From NCBI GenBank assembly GCA_963932185.1, contig OZ010669.1:8832573-8896572 (forward strand): a DNA stretch of 64,000 nt, in the 5' to 3' direction. The notes beneath the pieces were generated by a model, which was not told the DNA's origin, searched no databases, and saw only the letters and a list, made by a program, of their open reading frames with translations. Source of the stretch: Troglohyphantes excavatus. Its lineage: Eukaryota > Arthropoda > Arachnida > Araneae > Linyphiidae. The translations under genes and the position numbers were made by a program. The first letter of the stretch is position 1. Every line of letters begins with the position of its first letter. This document shows, one piece after another, positions 33,391 to 45,990 of this stretch.

Positions 33391-34400
33391 TGTAACTTCT
33401 TTTTAACTCGGATTATTAGACCTTTTGGATCGGATTTGTTTTTTAGTATTAGCAAATTGAACTTTAATTATGCAAAATATGCCTACGTATGGTGTAACTA
33501 ATGTACAAAATACTGTAGAGTATGACTATTTAGTTGCAAAAGTAGTTGTCGTTTGTTTCTAAAGTAAACTTAATAAATTTATTTTTCAAGTTTGACCATA
33601 TTTTGGCGATGCATAAATAATAACGATTTTCTTTTCCGATTCAACAACTCTATTTAGAAAGGTTCAATAAAGTTTTGCAGTTCAATCACATTTTGTGTGT
33701 AAAATTAAAATGATTTAAATAGTTATAAAAATGAGAAAGAAAAACATAATAATATCCACTTTTGCAACGAAGCGACGTGATAAACGTAAATGATTGTAAA
33801 CAACTCTTTTTTTAAGTACTGTCCACACATATTGTGAACAGCCGCAAATGGTGATTATATAGCTCAATAGTTCCCATCTTTTAAATATTACAAAGTTATA
33901 TAATGCAAAAATGTATAGATTTTGAAAAAGTAGTAAAACAAATAGATTTTTAATTTAAGCATTTTAAAATGATTGATTATGAGTGCATTTTATATTCTAA
34001 TCAGTAAAAAGAATCAACAGATTTTAGAATCAAATATACTTTGCAAAAGTATTAAATAACTTTTTTAGTTTAATGGGAGTATTTTTAAATTCTTAAATAG
34101 GAATTTCGTATTCTAATTAGTAAAAGGAACTATTATGATTTATTTGGATCTTTTAAGTTGCTTGATCCATATCCTAAAGAGTGTTCTTTTTAGTTGAATT
34201 TTCCTGTTTGTGGAAAAATCTTCCCTGCATTTTATACAAAACTACATTATTATTATTACTATTAAGTTGATTCTTATACTCCAAAAATAATAATAGTTTC
34301 GAATTCCGTGTTGTGAATGCAGCGTACACGTAATGGGAGAGTCATGAGCATAGAAATGTAGTCATGAGTTTCCTTCCTCGCCGACCTTCAAAATATTCGC
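33391..34400. other. AT-rich non-coding DNA
   Basis: No gene or clear repeat is seen apart from scattered poly-A/T. Confidence 0.4.
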
Positions 34401-34484
34401 CGCATCGCCAACTAGACTGACAAGGCCAAGTAAGCTTCGAAGTCACGTGATGTGACGTCAATTTAGTCGTCTGACGATCGACGA

Positions 34485-35121
34485 CAGGCACGTAGGTATC
34501 GATTTTTCATGGGGGTGGTTCAGTGACTGAATAACTTATTTCCCTCCCCCTCCCCAATTAAACAATTCCCCCTCCCTATTTTTTGAAAACTTATATGAAT
34601 TTTTATTAAAGTAAACAGGAATACATTGGCATATAAGTATCGAAACAGCAACAATTACATTTACTTTTCATGAAATCGCTACCAATATTTATAAGTCATT
34701 GACTACTTTTAAAAATTAGTAAATGTTACTCCCTAATTATGAAATAAATTTATAGAACACATTTTACGATTCCTTGTTTAAAATAATATATAGATCCCGT
34801 TTGACGATCTTTTCCCAGTGTCGCAGAAATTCAAACGCTATGCAATGCAACACGATGCCGTTATGGTATGCTTAGTTTGAGATAAATAAAAATCACCTCA
34901 AAACATGTTTTTGAAGCCTTTTAAAAACTATTTTCTTGGGTAAGAACCACGGAAAATACCATGAAACTCAACAAGAAGTATTATACTAGAAATTTAAAAT
35001 TTTCTAGTTTTTAAAGTATTTTTATGATTTTTACAGTAATTCAATTTTTTAATTTTTTTCTTCTTGACTTTCAATGGGAGGGGTTTGAACCCCCTAAACC
35101 ACCCCCTTACCTACGTGCCTG
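34485..35121. mobile_element. 637-bp hAT-type MITE nested in the P-like element
   Basis: A perfect 8-bp target duplication, ATCGACGA, lies at 34477-34484 and 35122-35129. The termini are CAGGCACGTAGGTA, followed on each side by GGGGGTGGTT. It is related in design to the MITE at 28904. Non-coding. Confidence 0.88.
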
Positions 35122-35195
35122 ATCGACGATCCTGAATTTGAACGCGGTCTGTGTTGATGTTTCCTTCGCTTGTTTATATACATCGATATTTTCAA

Positions 35196-36125
35196 ATTTG
35201 CCTGACAGATGCTGTTACTACTTGTAATTCTAATTATGATGGGCAGAACGTTTATGTTTCCGTCTTTCTTTTTCCTAAAAATGACAATTTGAAAGATTTG
35301 TGTGTCAAAAAGATTCCCCGCAAAGTCTTCAGGCCTACTACGAGAAGTGTGGCCGATAAGCATCGCTGAAGATGGCGTGATTCGTTTCGACGAGCTACCA
35401 ATTAAGGGAGGAATTATACAGATGGAAAGAGATCGCCCTAAATTAAAACGGGGCGCGATTCCTACAATTTGTCCTGCATATCTTACGAAAAAGAACCGAC
35501 AGTAAAAAGAGTGAGCCGCGACTCAAAGCTACAAAAAGCAGATGATACTGTGCTGAAAACGTTTTCACAGAACGACCAAATATCTTCCAATGATGAATTG
35601 GTAAATGGTGTAGAAAGAAAAGTTCATTTGCCAAAGGATGTTAAAGTTGTAATTTCTGAAGAAAAACTTTGCATTTTGTTTATAAATTTGGATTCTATTC
35701 CGACCATTTCCAAGAGTGTTAAAATTACTTCAGATTTTAGTGTGTTTGTTTACATTGGTGAAACCGAGGCTACCAAAGATTTTCAACATTTATTGGAAAG
35801 CAATAAACTGGAGACGTGAACCTTTTAGTTGATGAAATTCCCATCAAACGAAAAGTGTCTTACAAGGGGAAACTTGTCTCGGGATTTGCAAAAATTCCAC
35901 AAATTAACCAGCAACAAGCCAATTTTGAGCAAGCTTTTAGGATTTCATCGTGTTTCTCCGAATACAAGGAAGTAGTTGCATTAGTTCCTGTATGTTGAAT
36001 GACAGATGGATGTTTGTTGCGTTTAACCAAACAAGCTTTACAAATATTACACGAAGCTGGTTTCTAAGTACTTTCAATAATTTCAGATAATAACCTTGTG
36101 AACAGAAACATGTTCACTTCCATGG
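35196..36125 (+). pseudogene. THAP-domain P-like transposase, N-terminal part
   Basis: In order and in shifting frames: CNSNYDG..VSVFLFPKN (THAP start), IPRKVFRPTTRSV, RPKLKRGAIPTICPAYL (THAP end), a linker, DEIPIKRKVSYKGKLVSGFA, QAFRISSCFSEYKEVVALVP, and ISDNNLVNRNMFTS. The D-E-I and SDNN-N-NMF motifs are those of the catalytic core of P/THAP transposases. At least three frameshifts or stops break it. It overlaps in content with the THAP fragment at 2318 but comes from a diverged copy. Confidence 0.7.
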
Positions 36126-36136
36126 CAGAGGATTCA

Positions 36137-36430
36137 CTAACAAGTCCCGAGTACGGTTTTTCGAAACCTGGTTTCCTCTTTCGCGTTTAAGTTCGATGTC
36201 TCTTCGTACACGTAATGGATGATTTTTCGAATTCGTTTTCTGTTGAGGAATGTGACGTCGAAGGTGAAGACGGACGCCCAGATGGATATAGTACCCCAGT
36301 GTCTGAAGTACCAGACGAAATCGGAAAGTAGGTAGTAGTGGAAACTCACCAGGACCATTCCAGTCCAAATCTTAAGGACTGTGCGTCTGAACTGTCCACT
36401 GATATCATCTTCTTCCAAATACATACCAAA
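36137..36430 (-). CDS. possible insect odorant-receptor (7tm_6) N-terminal exon, partial
   Basis: The minus-strand frame reads GMYLEEDDISGQFRRTVLKI, then a hydrophobic segment, FVWYFRHWG, FTFDVTFLNRKRIRKIIHY and EETSNLNAKEE. The pattern short N-terminus, helix, -WG-, FNRKRI-K-I resembles the start of insect odorant receptors. A donor-like ACCAG|GTTTCG ends it near 36155; a GTGAGT occurs inside near 36356. No further exons were found, and a P-like element lies directly downstream, so it may be an orphan or broken copy. Confidence 0.35.
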   Translation of the reverse strand, partial: FGMYLEEDDISGQFRRTVLKIWTGMVLVSFHYYLLSDFVWYFRHWGTISIWASVFTFDVTFLNRKRIRKIIHYVYEETSNLNAKEETRFRKTVLGTC

Positions 36431-36459
36431 TAACACAAAAGATTTCAAAATTATATTTA

Positions 36460-37600
36460 AAGGATGAGATTTTTTTTATTGGTCATTGTTCTGGTCGGCA
36501 TGTAATTTGTAACACTAACAACGTCTTCGATTGCCATCTGTTTAGTTGAGGTAGAGTTTATATTAAATTTTATTTTTAATTACACCAAGGAGTGCAACAT
36601 TGTTTGTTGAAAACTATAAAAGAAATAATAATAAATCTAAATACGCACACAGCCATTTGGTGAATAGATATAAACTTCAAAACGTCTACATTATACGACT
36701 TATATAATAGAAATATAATGCATACATTAAGATACTAATGCTTTATAAACGAAAGTAACGTAATTTACCGTTTGTTAAATAGTTACTGTTGTAGTCGTCT
36801 ACGTGCAAAACATTTCAAAACTTTATAACACGCAAGTCTGTCAATAAAACAGCCTGCGTCGATTCAATGAAAACTGCCTCTAAAAAGAATGAGTGAAACT
36901 TAATCCACTCCAAACCGGTTTTATCGACGTATAAATCTTTAAATATGTGTGTTTCCATTGATTAGTTTGGTATTGTTCACGTGATTCTTTTAAGTTAATC
37001 ATGAGGATATGTGGAGCCTTATCTATTGGTTCGTTCATTCATGAGTTTAAAAAACGCGAGATATTTGTTAGGTTTTGGCAGAAATTTATACCTTTAACTC
37101 CTCCAAGGCAAATTAGCGGTTCTTCTATTCAATTATACGATTCGATTATACGATTGGAATATTCGATTCGATTATTTGATTCGATTATTCGATGCCTTAG
37201 TGTCCATGTACGTTTTGCAGCATACAAAAGACGTTTCATGTACTCCACTGCGGCTGTGTCCTCGATGCAGCCCCTTTAATTTATTTTAGCCACATGTTTC
37301 CAAAAAGTAAAGATAGGGCTATGTTTTGATATTAAATGTCCTCTGGATATAACGGCTTTCCATAAGGGAAAGGGAGTTGAGGCTCCATATTTTAAAAGCC
37401 CAGAAACTCATTTTTTCGCCGAGAATTAATGACAATAACCTTTGCGAGCAAAGTGAGCAGTTTTCGCGGATTGGCGAACGCTAGTGAACTGGCAGCAAAG
37501 CTCCTTATTGTCAATAATTGAGAAGCAAAAAATAAAAAAAGTGTTTTGTACAACATTTCTGAAAGTTATATTTTTAAATAACTTAATTCTCGTATATTAT
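36460..37600. other. non-coding interval
   Basis: No gene is supported. A degenerate ATTCGATT-type simple repeat occupies 37128-37193. Confidence 0.4.
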
Positions 37601-37601
37601 A

Positions 37602-37649
37602 GACTTTTTAATAATATTGTTATATATATAACAATATTATTAAAGAGTC
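37602..37649. repeat. 48-bp near-perfect AT palindrome
   Basis: Arms of 23-24 nt, GACTTTTTAATAATATTGTT on the left with its complement on the right (one mismatch). It abuts the left edge of the Gypsy fragment and is a possible cruciform or rearrangement breakpoint. Confidence 0.85.
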
Positions 37650-39280
37650 GTTTAGTCCTTATGCTTCTCCTTTCGCTCTTGTGGCTAAGAAGGGTGAAGA
37701 CAGTCGAAGTTGATTTTGTGTTGCTTATCGCCAATTTAATGATCTTTGTGTTAACGATAGTATGCCACTGCCCAGAATTGATAGTTTACTAGATAAGTTA
37801 GGCAACTCCAAAATTTTCTCAACCCTTGACCTAACCTCAGGATATTGGCATGTACCAATCCATTCCCGATATATAGAAAAATTAGCTTTCACAAAAAATT
37901 TTGGTCTATACGAATGGACTAGATTACCTTTTGGCTTAAAAACTGCTCCTGCCATCTTTAATCGCTTATTAAAACAAATCATAAATAAGTATCAAATTAA
38001 TTTTGTAGCCCAATGTTTTGATGATTTGGTTGTACATTCAAATTCTGAATTTGAACACTTCCAACATTTGCAGCGACTATTTAACATATTTTCTCAAGAG
38101 AATATTAATTTTCAAAAATGTGTCTTTGCAAAAGAGAAGATTAACTTTTTAGGTTATGAAATTCAAAATGGTACAATCACCCCGGACAATATAAATATTG
38201 AAAGTATGTATTAAAAAGCTCAAACCTCTAACCACTGTTAAAGAATTGCAAAGATTTTAGGAGCTATAAATGTGTATAACAAGTTTATCAGAAATTATGC
38301 CCACATTAGATATCCTTAAAATAATTTATTAAAGAAAGATACCCATGGATCTGAGGAATGTCGAACTAATTTTGAACTTTTAAAAACTTTATTAATTTCT
38401 AAACGTATTTTAAAATTGTGTAACCCTAACCTGCCTTGCCATGTTTTTGTTGATGCTTCAATAACTTCAGTGGGTGCTGTTCTTAAACAGCCAGATGAAA
38501 ACAAAGTTTTGCATCCAATAGCATTCCATTCAAGAAATTAAAAACCCTATGAGAAAAACAATGCGATAACTGAGTTAGAATGTTTGGCTATAATTGATTC
38601 TATTGACAATTTTTATTATTATCTTCACGGACAAAAATTTATTATTCACACAGATCATGCAGCTCTAGTTTGGCTTAAAAAAATCAAAACCCCAGAGGAA
38701 GACTGTTTAGATGGTCTCTGAAACTTTTGATGTTTGACTACGACATCACTTATACACGAGGAAATTTCAACTTTGAAGCAGACATGCTTTCGAGAATTCC
38801 AGTGGTGTTACATAACCAACATCAAACTTTCTTATTAGATCTAGATGAAATTAAGACCCAACAACAACATGATAATCTTTGTGGCACTAAATTTAAAAAC
38901 GTTAATGATGTAATTGTAGTTAAAAAGACAAATTTGTATAAGATAGTTATCCCTTTTTCCTTACGACGCACTTTTAAATGAAGCTTATTCTCAATTTGGT
39001 CATCCAGGAATTCAAAAAATGATCAGTCTCATTCCCCCTCACTGTTACTGGCCATGTATAACTGAAGATATTGCTCAATTTGTAAAGCATTGTCATACTT
39101 GTTAACTCAACAAAAACGCTATGGTTTACTTCAGACGGTTCCGCGACCAGAAAAACCGTTTGAGTTAATTTCGATAGATACTGTCGGACTTAATAATGAA
39201 ATTAAATGAGATAGTCCATGTTTCGAAATTAGATTCTTATTACCCTCCTGAAAGCCTTAAACTAAAGCAGGAATAAAGAA
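37650..39280 (+). pseudogene. Ty3/Gypsy-type pol fragment (RT, RNase H, integrase)
   Basis: Conceptual translation in several frames gives SPYASPFALVAKK (RT start), LDLTSGYWHVPI, LPFGLKTAPAIF, CFDDLVVHS at the catalytic YxDD site, and GYEIQNGTI. RNase H follows with VFVDASITSVGAVL, ITELECLAII and HTDHAALVWL, then DYDITYTRGNFNFEADMLSR, then the integrase zinc finger HPGI...CHTC. After SIDTVGLN the integrase core is missing and the next frame reads EIVHVSKLDSYYPPE, the usual pol C-terminus, so about 700 bp were deleted. Several stops and frameshifts are present. No gag, protease or LTRs were found. Confidence 0.85.
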
Positions 39281-40598
39281 TAACCTAATATTTACTGTGT
39301 TATATTTCAAATGTTTTTTTTATAGTATATTGTTATTGTATTTTCATTACTTATAAGTTCCGTGCACTGAAAACTGCGATATCAGAAAACTGCGAACTAA
39401 AAACTGAATATCGTTACCTTTTGAAAGTTTAAAATACTTACGTTTACATTTATACGTATTATACTTGCATTTAAACTGCAATCTCGTAGGTAGCTACCTC
39501 ATCTCGACCCAAGGTCACTTCAACATTTCATAGAACTTTCTAACATAGAACAATGACTAACAAGCAAATGAAAAATTTGTATGGAAACAAACTACGAGCA
39601 TGCTCCCCAAACAACTTCCGCGGTTTTTCCCAAACAACCTCATGGTTTTTCCCCTTACTGTTTTTTTTTAACAAAAACAAATGTCCCCTTTTTCAATGGT
39701 GGTTCGACAACATCTTCTCTGTACAAATACTATTTTGATACAGTAAAGCTGTATTAAAATTTGTTTAAATATATTCTCAAGTTTACTAGTTCGGTGACAA
39801 CTCAAGCTGGGGACACAGTTGAGTTGGTTTTTGGCTAAAAATTCAAGAAACAAAAAATTTAATTTTATTGAAACACAAAATATTTTTGAGTAAATCCACT
39901 TTGAAAAATGTTTGTCAAAACCTACCATATCTGCTCTATGCGTCAGAGGACTATCTTAACTCTAACTATAGTCTTCTTCGACTTAAGACAGTATGTCACA
40001 CACTCATATTTTGAATATATTGTTTTTACGTACTGTAAGTTTCTTTTTGTTTTTCTTTGAGCATTACCTTTGTCATATCTCAGTATTTTTCAATGTATTT
40101 GGTATTTTAGTAGTATTTACATTTTAAGTGTTCATTTTTATAATATGTTTGTTGTCAAAATGAGTTGCAGACACCCAGCCATTTAAAAAAAATTCTGTCA
40201 TCACAACATTTTACCTGTTGTCCCCTTGCCTAAGTTCCTACATCGCAGGCGATGCAATTTTCTTGCTCAGGGGGATATGAAAGAGATTTTCTAACACCCA
40301 ACCCTATTTTAAATCACCCCTAGTTGTTGTCTCTTAAGTTCGACCCTTTTCCGACATCACGTTAAATATCGAACTTCAATTAATATATCACCCCTATCGA
40401 TAAAACACACATTTCCCAGACACAGTCTTTCCCATGCAGTTTCACTCTTAATTTCCATATGTGCATCCGTTCTCATGGATTTTGTGATGACTATAACAAT
40501 AAAATCTTCAATTCGACTCGACTCCCGAGTTATTGTAAACATCTCGTGATTCACATTCCATTCCCACACAACCTCGTGAGGGTCAATTTCAAACTATC

Positions 40599-40600
<2 letters not shown>
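39281..40600. other. non-coding interval
   Basis: No gene or recognisable element. Confidence 0.4.

Positions 40601-40631
<31 letters not shown>
40601..40631. repeat. (TA)n microsatellite
   Basis: About 15 TA units. Confidence 0.95.
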
Positions 40632-40636
<5 letters not shown>

Positions 40637-41003
40637 GTTCCACTGGGTGGTCATTTCATTAGTTTAATTGCAGTCGTGACTATATTAATCCATGATTGGG
40701 CCGAGTAGATTTCACACAGAAACAAGTTTATTCAGAGAACTAGCTTACATCCTTTCGTGTCGATTGTATTGAGAGATGGGGATTTTACATAACATCAAGA
40801 GGGAAAATGGGGAATTAATATCGGTTCGGAAGCACAGTCGTTGATTGGTGGGGATAATCCTTTAGGGAAAAAGGGAGTTCTAGAAATAAGAGAGAAACGG
40901 TACAAATTGTACTTAGTTAATTTAAGGGATAGATGTTAAGGGATTTTAAGAGGGGTTTTACAAGGGGTCAGGATTAGAAAAGGGGGTGGTTATAGGAATT
41001 TTC

Positions 41004-41007
<4 letters not shown>

Positions 41008-41053
<46 letters not shown>
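41008..41053. repeat. (TA)n microsatellite
   Basis: About 23 TA units. With the array at 40601 it brackets a 376-bp GC-richer segment that may be a nested element. Confidence 0.95.
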
Positions 41054-41055
<2 letters not shown>

Positions 41056-41254
41056 ATTGTCCAAGGGTTAAACCACTTTATTCATATTTATTCGAAAATT
41101 ATATAGTGCTGCCAACTTGTAACTTACAAGGAGTACTATTGCCACACTCATTCATTTTTGGGGTAAAACCACTTTAAAGCCGTTAACAAATCGAGAAAGT
41201 TTTGGTATGAAAGAGAAAATCACCTTTTACCACTTTGAAATTCGTTTTACTCAA

Positions 41255-41500
41255 AATATAACTTTGGTGACTACAAAAAACAGTATATTCAGATTCCTTG
41301 ACCTAAAAACATTGAAAACGGTCTCACATACCACAACCAAAGTGAACATTTTTATATCGGCCATCTTGGAATAACATCCAAATTATTTTTCAGTTATTTT
41401 AAGTGAAAAATAACATGTATTCACATTCCTTAACCAAAAAACATTAAGAATGATGTATCACATTCCACAATTACCACACTCTAAAGTGGACATCTTTTTA
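41255..41500. repeat. two-copy degenerate tandem repeat
   Basis: The block TATTCAGATTCCTTGACCTA..AAACATTGAAAACGGT..CACATACCACAA (about 41285) recurs as TATTCACATTCCTTAACCAA..AAACATTAAGAATGAT..CACATTCCACAA (about 41418). Confidence 0.65.
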
Positions 41501-42093
41501 ATATCTATCATGGGCGCAATCTTGGATTTTTCAAATTGCTCAAGATTTACAGACTGACATCAATCGGTTCTGAAATCTACGCTATTCAGGAACTATGAAA
41601 ACATTTTCTCCCTACGCCAAAACAAGGTTGACCTATTTTTTGGCATTTGGCACCCTGACTAGAGAGGCTATCCTGGCTAGGTTAATATTAGATAGTGCAG
41701 ATACGGAAAAAAAAAGGATCCACTGCTTATTTTCCGAAAAACTATTCATTTCTTGGGTAAAATTTTATAACATTTTGTTGGGAATAAAGTATGCTACATA
41801 TTGATATGCAAAATCAATTGTATGAGGGGGTCTTCATATTAAAATACACATTAACTTTAAAATTTCCAGTGGCAACACCTACTTTTGATAACGCAGAATT
41901 GTTCTACACCCTCAAATTAACCTAGATATAACTTTCGTTAATTTTCTACAGTTATGGCGGAGACATTATCCTATTAGCTCGCGTCTCGATTAGCCATCTC
42001 GATATAGAACAAATTAACAGTCGACTATGAAATGAAGTACGCTTACTAGAAAAAAAAGTTTTGGTGGTAGCCGAGGTTTCCGCAGAATTTCGT

Positions 42094-42166
42094 TCGAGAT
42101 TGACCCCGAACCGTCGCCAATAGCTGTGCAGCTCTAGTGCGACGTTAATTAACAAAACCAAACCAT
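42094..42166 (+). mobile_element. 5'-truncated SINE
   Basis: 73 bp of the SINE 3' end with a small internal deletion. The target duplication is CCGCAGAATTTCGT (42080-42093) and CCGCATAATTTCGT (42167-42180), 13 of 14 matching. Confidence 0.85.
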
Positions 42167-42429
42167 CCGCATAATTTCGTGATCGGATTGTAACAATCGG
42201 ACTTGTGTTATTTCGACTCGACGGTTTTTCGCAAAAAGTTAAAATTTTATAAAATCCATTTTGCATCAGGTTTACTTAAATCTAAGTATCCTTGATTTAG
42301 AAATGTAATCAGTGACACGAATTTAAATTTCCAGTAACATAGACTATGAAATAATAATTTGGAAATTAATTTGTTGCAAACAAATGTTTCCTTTAAATTT
42401 ATTTTTTTTGAATATCAGAAAAATAATTA

Positions 42430-42575
42430 CAACTAATTTGGCCTCAAGCCGTTGGGGAACCCGTTAAGGCTTATTTATACATAGAATAAAAATATTATTT
42501 GTCCCCGTAAGGACTTGAACCCGCGACCTATCGTTCCGAAGTCCAGTGCGTTAATCAACTAGGATGAAAAGATCG
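42430..42575 (-). repeat. tRNA-Arg-like SINE or tRNA pseudogene
   Basis: On the minus strand: TAGTTGATTAACGCACTGG (A box), the CTTCGGAA loop (as in tRNA-Arg TCG), and GGTCGCGGGTTCAAGTCC (perfect B box), then TTACGGGGAC. The acceptor does not pair. A distinct tail AACGGGTTCCCCAACGGC then TTGAGGCC follows, suggesting a second SINE family. Confidence 0.5.
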
Positions 42576-43299
42576 TTAAGAATCCTGGAAATATTTTATA
42601 ATATGTTTATGTAATATTATAATTTCTTTAAAAATTATTTAAAAACTAAACGAAATTTAACAAATACGGAGCCTTAGTTAATCTTGAGGATGAATAGTTA
42701 TATACATACATTTTCAACCTTTTGTAACATACCCAGGGGAAGTAGGTGTTTTGCAATCCACAAACAGACACTTTCTTTTTTTTTATATATTATTGATTTT
42801 TGGATTGACAGTCGGGGTTAAAGCACGCTACAAATTAGTAAATTGTTATACTGTGAATTTGAAATTAAAAGAATGAGTAAACTTTTTGTAGAAAGGTTTT
42901 TTTTGTTTTTTTGACACGCAAAGTAACTCTTTCTTTTCATTTATTATTATCCATTGTTTTAGAATTTACATAAATTGTCAATAGACATCCACGACTTTTT
43001 ACGCACACACGAAATGTTAATAAAAATCGAACATTTTATGCCAACGCGATCTTAGCGCCGCTTAACGGCGAAATGGGTCTGGATTTCTTTAAATTTGTGT
43101 ATAAATTTCTTAAAAATACGTGAAATGATCGAGTGATAGAAATTTTAATATTGCAAAAAAAAAGACGGGGGAAGATAACCTCGAAATTTTACACATAAAA
43201 CGTAATTCTGAATCCATTACTATAAAAATATACTATGGTTGATGTAATTTTTAAAAATATTATAATAATTTAAATTAAGTATCAGGATTTTCGCTTTTA

Positions 43300-44540
43300 G
43301 GGCGATTCATTCCAACGTTATAAGTACGTGACAAATAGAACGATTGACAGAAATTTGACCTCATTCGATATGAAATAAGGCACCGATGTATATAATATCC
43401 TGTTATACCTACCTGGTACTGTTGCTACTGCTATACCTGATACTGTGATTTTGACCTAATAAATAAATATTCAACAACATAATTTTCATTATTCTTTTAG
43501 TGTTACAACTGAGCAGTTCACAGTTACCACCATCCTGGGTATAGGGTCTATTGAAACATTTACCCTGATTTTTTTTTTTAATGCTACGAGATATGTTTAT
43601 GTAATGCAGATAATGGAACTATAATTTGTATAGCGATAACTAAGGTTCAAAATGTTGTTAAGGAGAGCGATTTTATTGAAAATGGTACAACCGACCATCT
43701 TCCATACATAGAATAGTTTTGTTCTCTGAAGCAGAATTTCGAGGTTATAGGAAATACTTTTTTTCAATTATTTTTTTAGTTAGCAAAACTATTTTTTTTA
43801 ATTATATTCAATTAAAAATTACATTTTAGAAAAATATTTCTTCAAAGCTTTAAATTCTTATTCAGAGAATGTAAGACTATCCTAAATATATTCATATAAA
43901 TTTATAAAGTATTAGCCTTTTTAAAACGATTCTGTGGGTAACTTTTGTTAAGGATGTATTCTTTTAATATTACAATTTATGCTACGAAACTGTTTTAAAA
44001 ATCTTATATTTTTAGTAATTACTATTTTAAATTGCATTAGACTGTCCCCCAAATATCAAATAAAATATTAACTATATTTTTCTCAAGAATAAATCTAAAA
44101 ATCCCGGGAATAGATCCATGACGATTTTTTTTCCATGATGACCACACAAAATTAAAATTATTTTCTAAAAAAAATAGACATCCACTCATAAAGTTAGATA
44201 TTTTAAATAAAATATTGAAAAATAAATAATACAAGGGGAGGGGATACGAATTTTTAAATACGTATTTTTTAGGGAAATAGGTCTTCAAAATTGCATGTTT
44301 GATGAATGAGAAAAAAATGGATTTCACCATCATATTTACTTTTCTATTATCCTCATTCCCAAATATTTGTGAAGCAATTTATACATATGTATTCCAAATT
44401 ACATGCCAGTGATACATATGCAATGTAAGTTAACCATTAATCGGTGTTAGTTCCTTAATAAATCGAAATTATGACAAATATCGCATAGTCGTCGGAATTA
44501 CACAAGTACGACTGGTGTCAAGTCTATAAGAAGTGTCGTT
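43300..44540. other. non-coding interval
   Basis: No gene. The minus-strand frame at 44037-44333 is low-complexity and Phe/Lys-rich, with no domain. Confidence 0.4.
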
Positions 44541-45940
44541 TGAAAGGCAAACAAAAGTGACATGGGGGAAGGTGGAATCGTGCTGCCATCTACCAGAAAC
44601 ATTTACAAACAATTTTTAATTTCAATAAGCGCTATTAATTTTTTGCACATTAAATATCATATCGGCAGTTCTTTTTACAGTAACATTTTTTAAGAGAAGT
44701 AAATTTTCTGCCAATTTTGCAATATTAAAATTAAAGTTCAATAAATAAAAAAAATATTATTTATAGAATAGTTTTAAGGATATGTATACGTTGTATATAT
44801 AGTGCTGCCATCTACAAGCTTATAATACAAACTGCACGTTTCAAAACCGCGAGATTTTTTTCTTATCGATTTAAACGTCTGTAGTTTAACGATATCAATT
44901 TTTAATTGAATTGGAATACTTATTTTAAATCTTCATTTAAATATATTAACCAAAATACTTTATTATACATTTTAATTGTCTAATAATTTTGAAATTAACA
45001 ATATAACCAACTTTTGTCCGTTTTAATGCCATTGTAATTATCACAAATTAAAAAAAAACACATAAAAGTATCAGGGAGTATTTAAATGGTACTAATAATC
45101 TGTTAAGAAAAATATAATTTTTCTCCATCGTAATAAGATTATAGTATACTATTTTCATTAGGATTTGGATCATTATTATTATCTATAAAAATATTTGAAA
45201 GTGATCGATTGAAAGTTGACGGTGTTTTATGCGTGTGTGAGGTGCGGTAAGGGAGAAGAGAGGGTGCGGGTCCCTAGGCCTAAATCCGACCCTACATACT
45301 AGCAGTTAACTTTTTTTTCAAGTGAAGTACATTTTTTGACAACTATGAATGTTATAATTTAAAATCAGTAGTAAAATTATAATTCAATCAGTCACCGATT
45401 TCTTAATAAAAATGTCATATGGTTTCATAAGGACATTTTTACATTGGTCTTCTATACTGTGCTGCCATCTACCCTGAAGATTTATAAACACCAACGATTT
45501 TTAATTTCTATATATTTTTTTACAAAATAAATATAATGGCAGTTTTAATGACATTAACTTTTTAAATGAGAAGCACATTTTCTGCCAATTTTGCAAGTAC
45601 AGTCCAAAAAATAAAAATTGTATTTTTTTTTAAATATAATCTATAGTTGAGTTTAAAAGAAATGTATACTTTGGCAGATTAGCATTTGGTAAGATTAGCA
45701 TAAAAACTACACTTTTAGAAATCGTGAAACGTTTTCATTAGGGATTTAAACTTCTACGGTCTTTTGATACTTACATTATAATATACGATGAAAAGATCGT
45801 AAATATTCGTAGCACTGCTACTGTAAAAATAAACTTTTATTATATATATTGTGTATATTGAAAAACCAACATTTATAAAATACCAACACTTAACAATATT
45901 TATAAAATACTAAACAATGTGTGTAAAGTTTGGTCTAGTA

Positions 45941-45990
45941 AATTAACGTCGCATTAGAACTGCACATTAGGCTATTGGCGACTACATGGG
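45941..45990 (-). mobile_element. SINE 3' fragment in the tandem array
   Basis: AATTAACGTCGCATTAGAAC then TGCACATTAGGCTATTGGCGAC. Confidence 0.65.

Larger units (their letters stand above)
34405..36130 (+). mobile_element. second P-like (THAP) element, 3'-truncated, with nested MITE
   Basis: It begins with CGCCAACTAGACTGACAAGG, then CACGTGATGTGACGTCA, which parallels the subterminal ACAAGGCC..CACGTG..TGACGTCA of the element at 2116. A hAT MITE interrupts it at 34485-35121. A broken THAP transposase follows, and all recognisable sequence ends near 36130, next to the odorant-receptor-like exon. No terminal duplication is visible, so the right end is lost. Confidence 0.6.
41760..43280. mobile_element. 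older copy of the 53352 fold-back family, interrupted
   Basis: 41760-42060 aligns with 53420-53720 (GCAACACCTACTTTTGATAA, AATGAAGTACGCT) and 42985-43260 aligns with 53800-54060 (TTTTATGCCAACGCGATC, TCTGAATCCAT). Between them lie a SINE fragment (42094) and a tRNA-like remnant (42500). The termini are not recognisable. Confidence 0.6.

Noticed and set aside
42500..42575. Functional tRNA-Arg gene
   Set aside because: A and B boxes are good but the acceptor and anticodon stems are mismatched and a SINE-like tail follows.
44037..44333. A 98-codon minus-strand frame
   Set aside because: Phe/Lys/Asn-rich low-complexity translation of AT-rich DNA; no domain or splice context.
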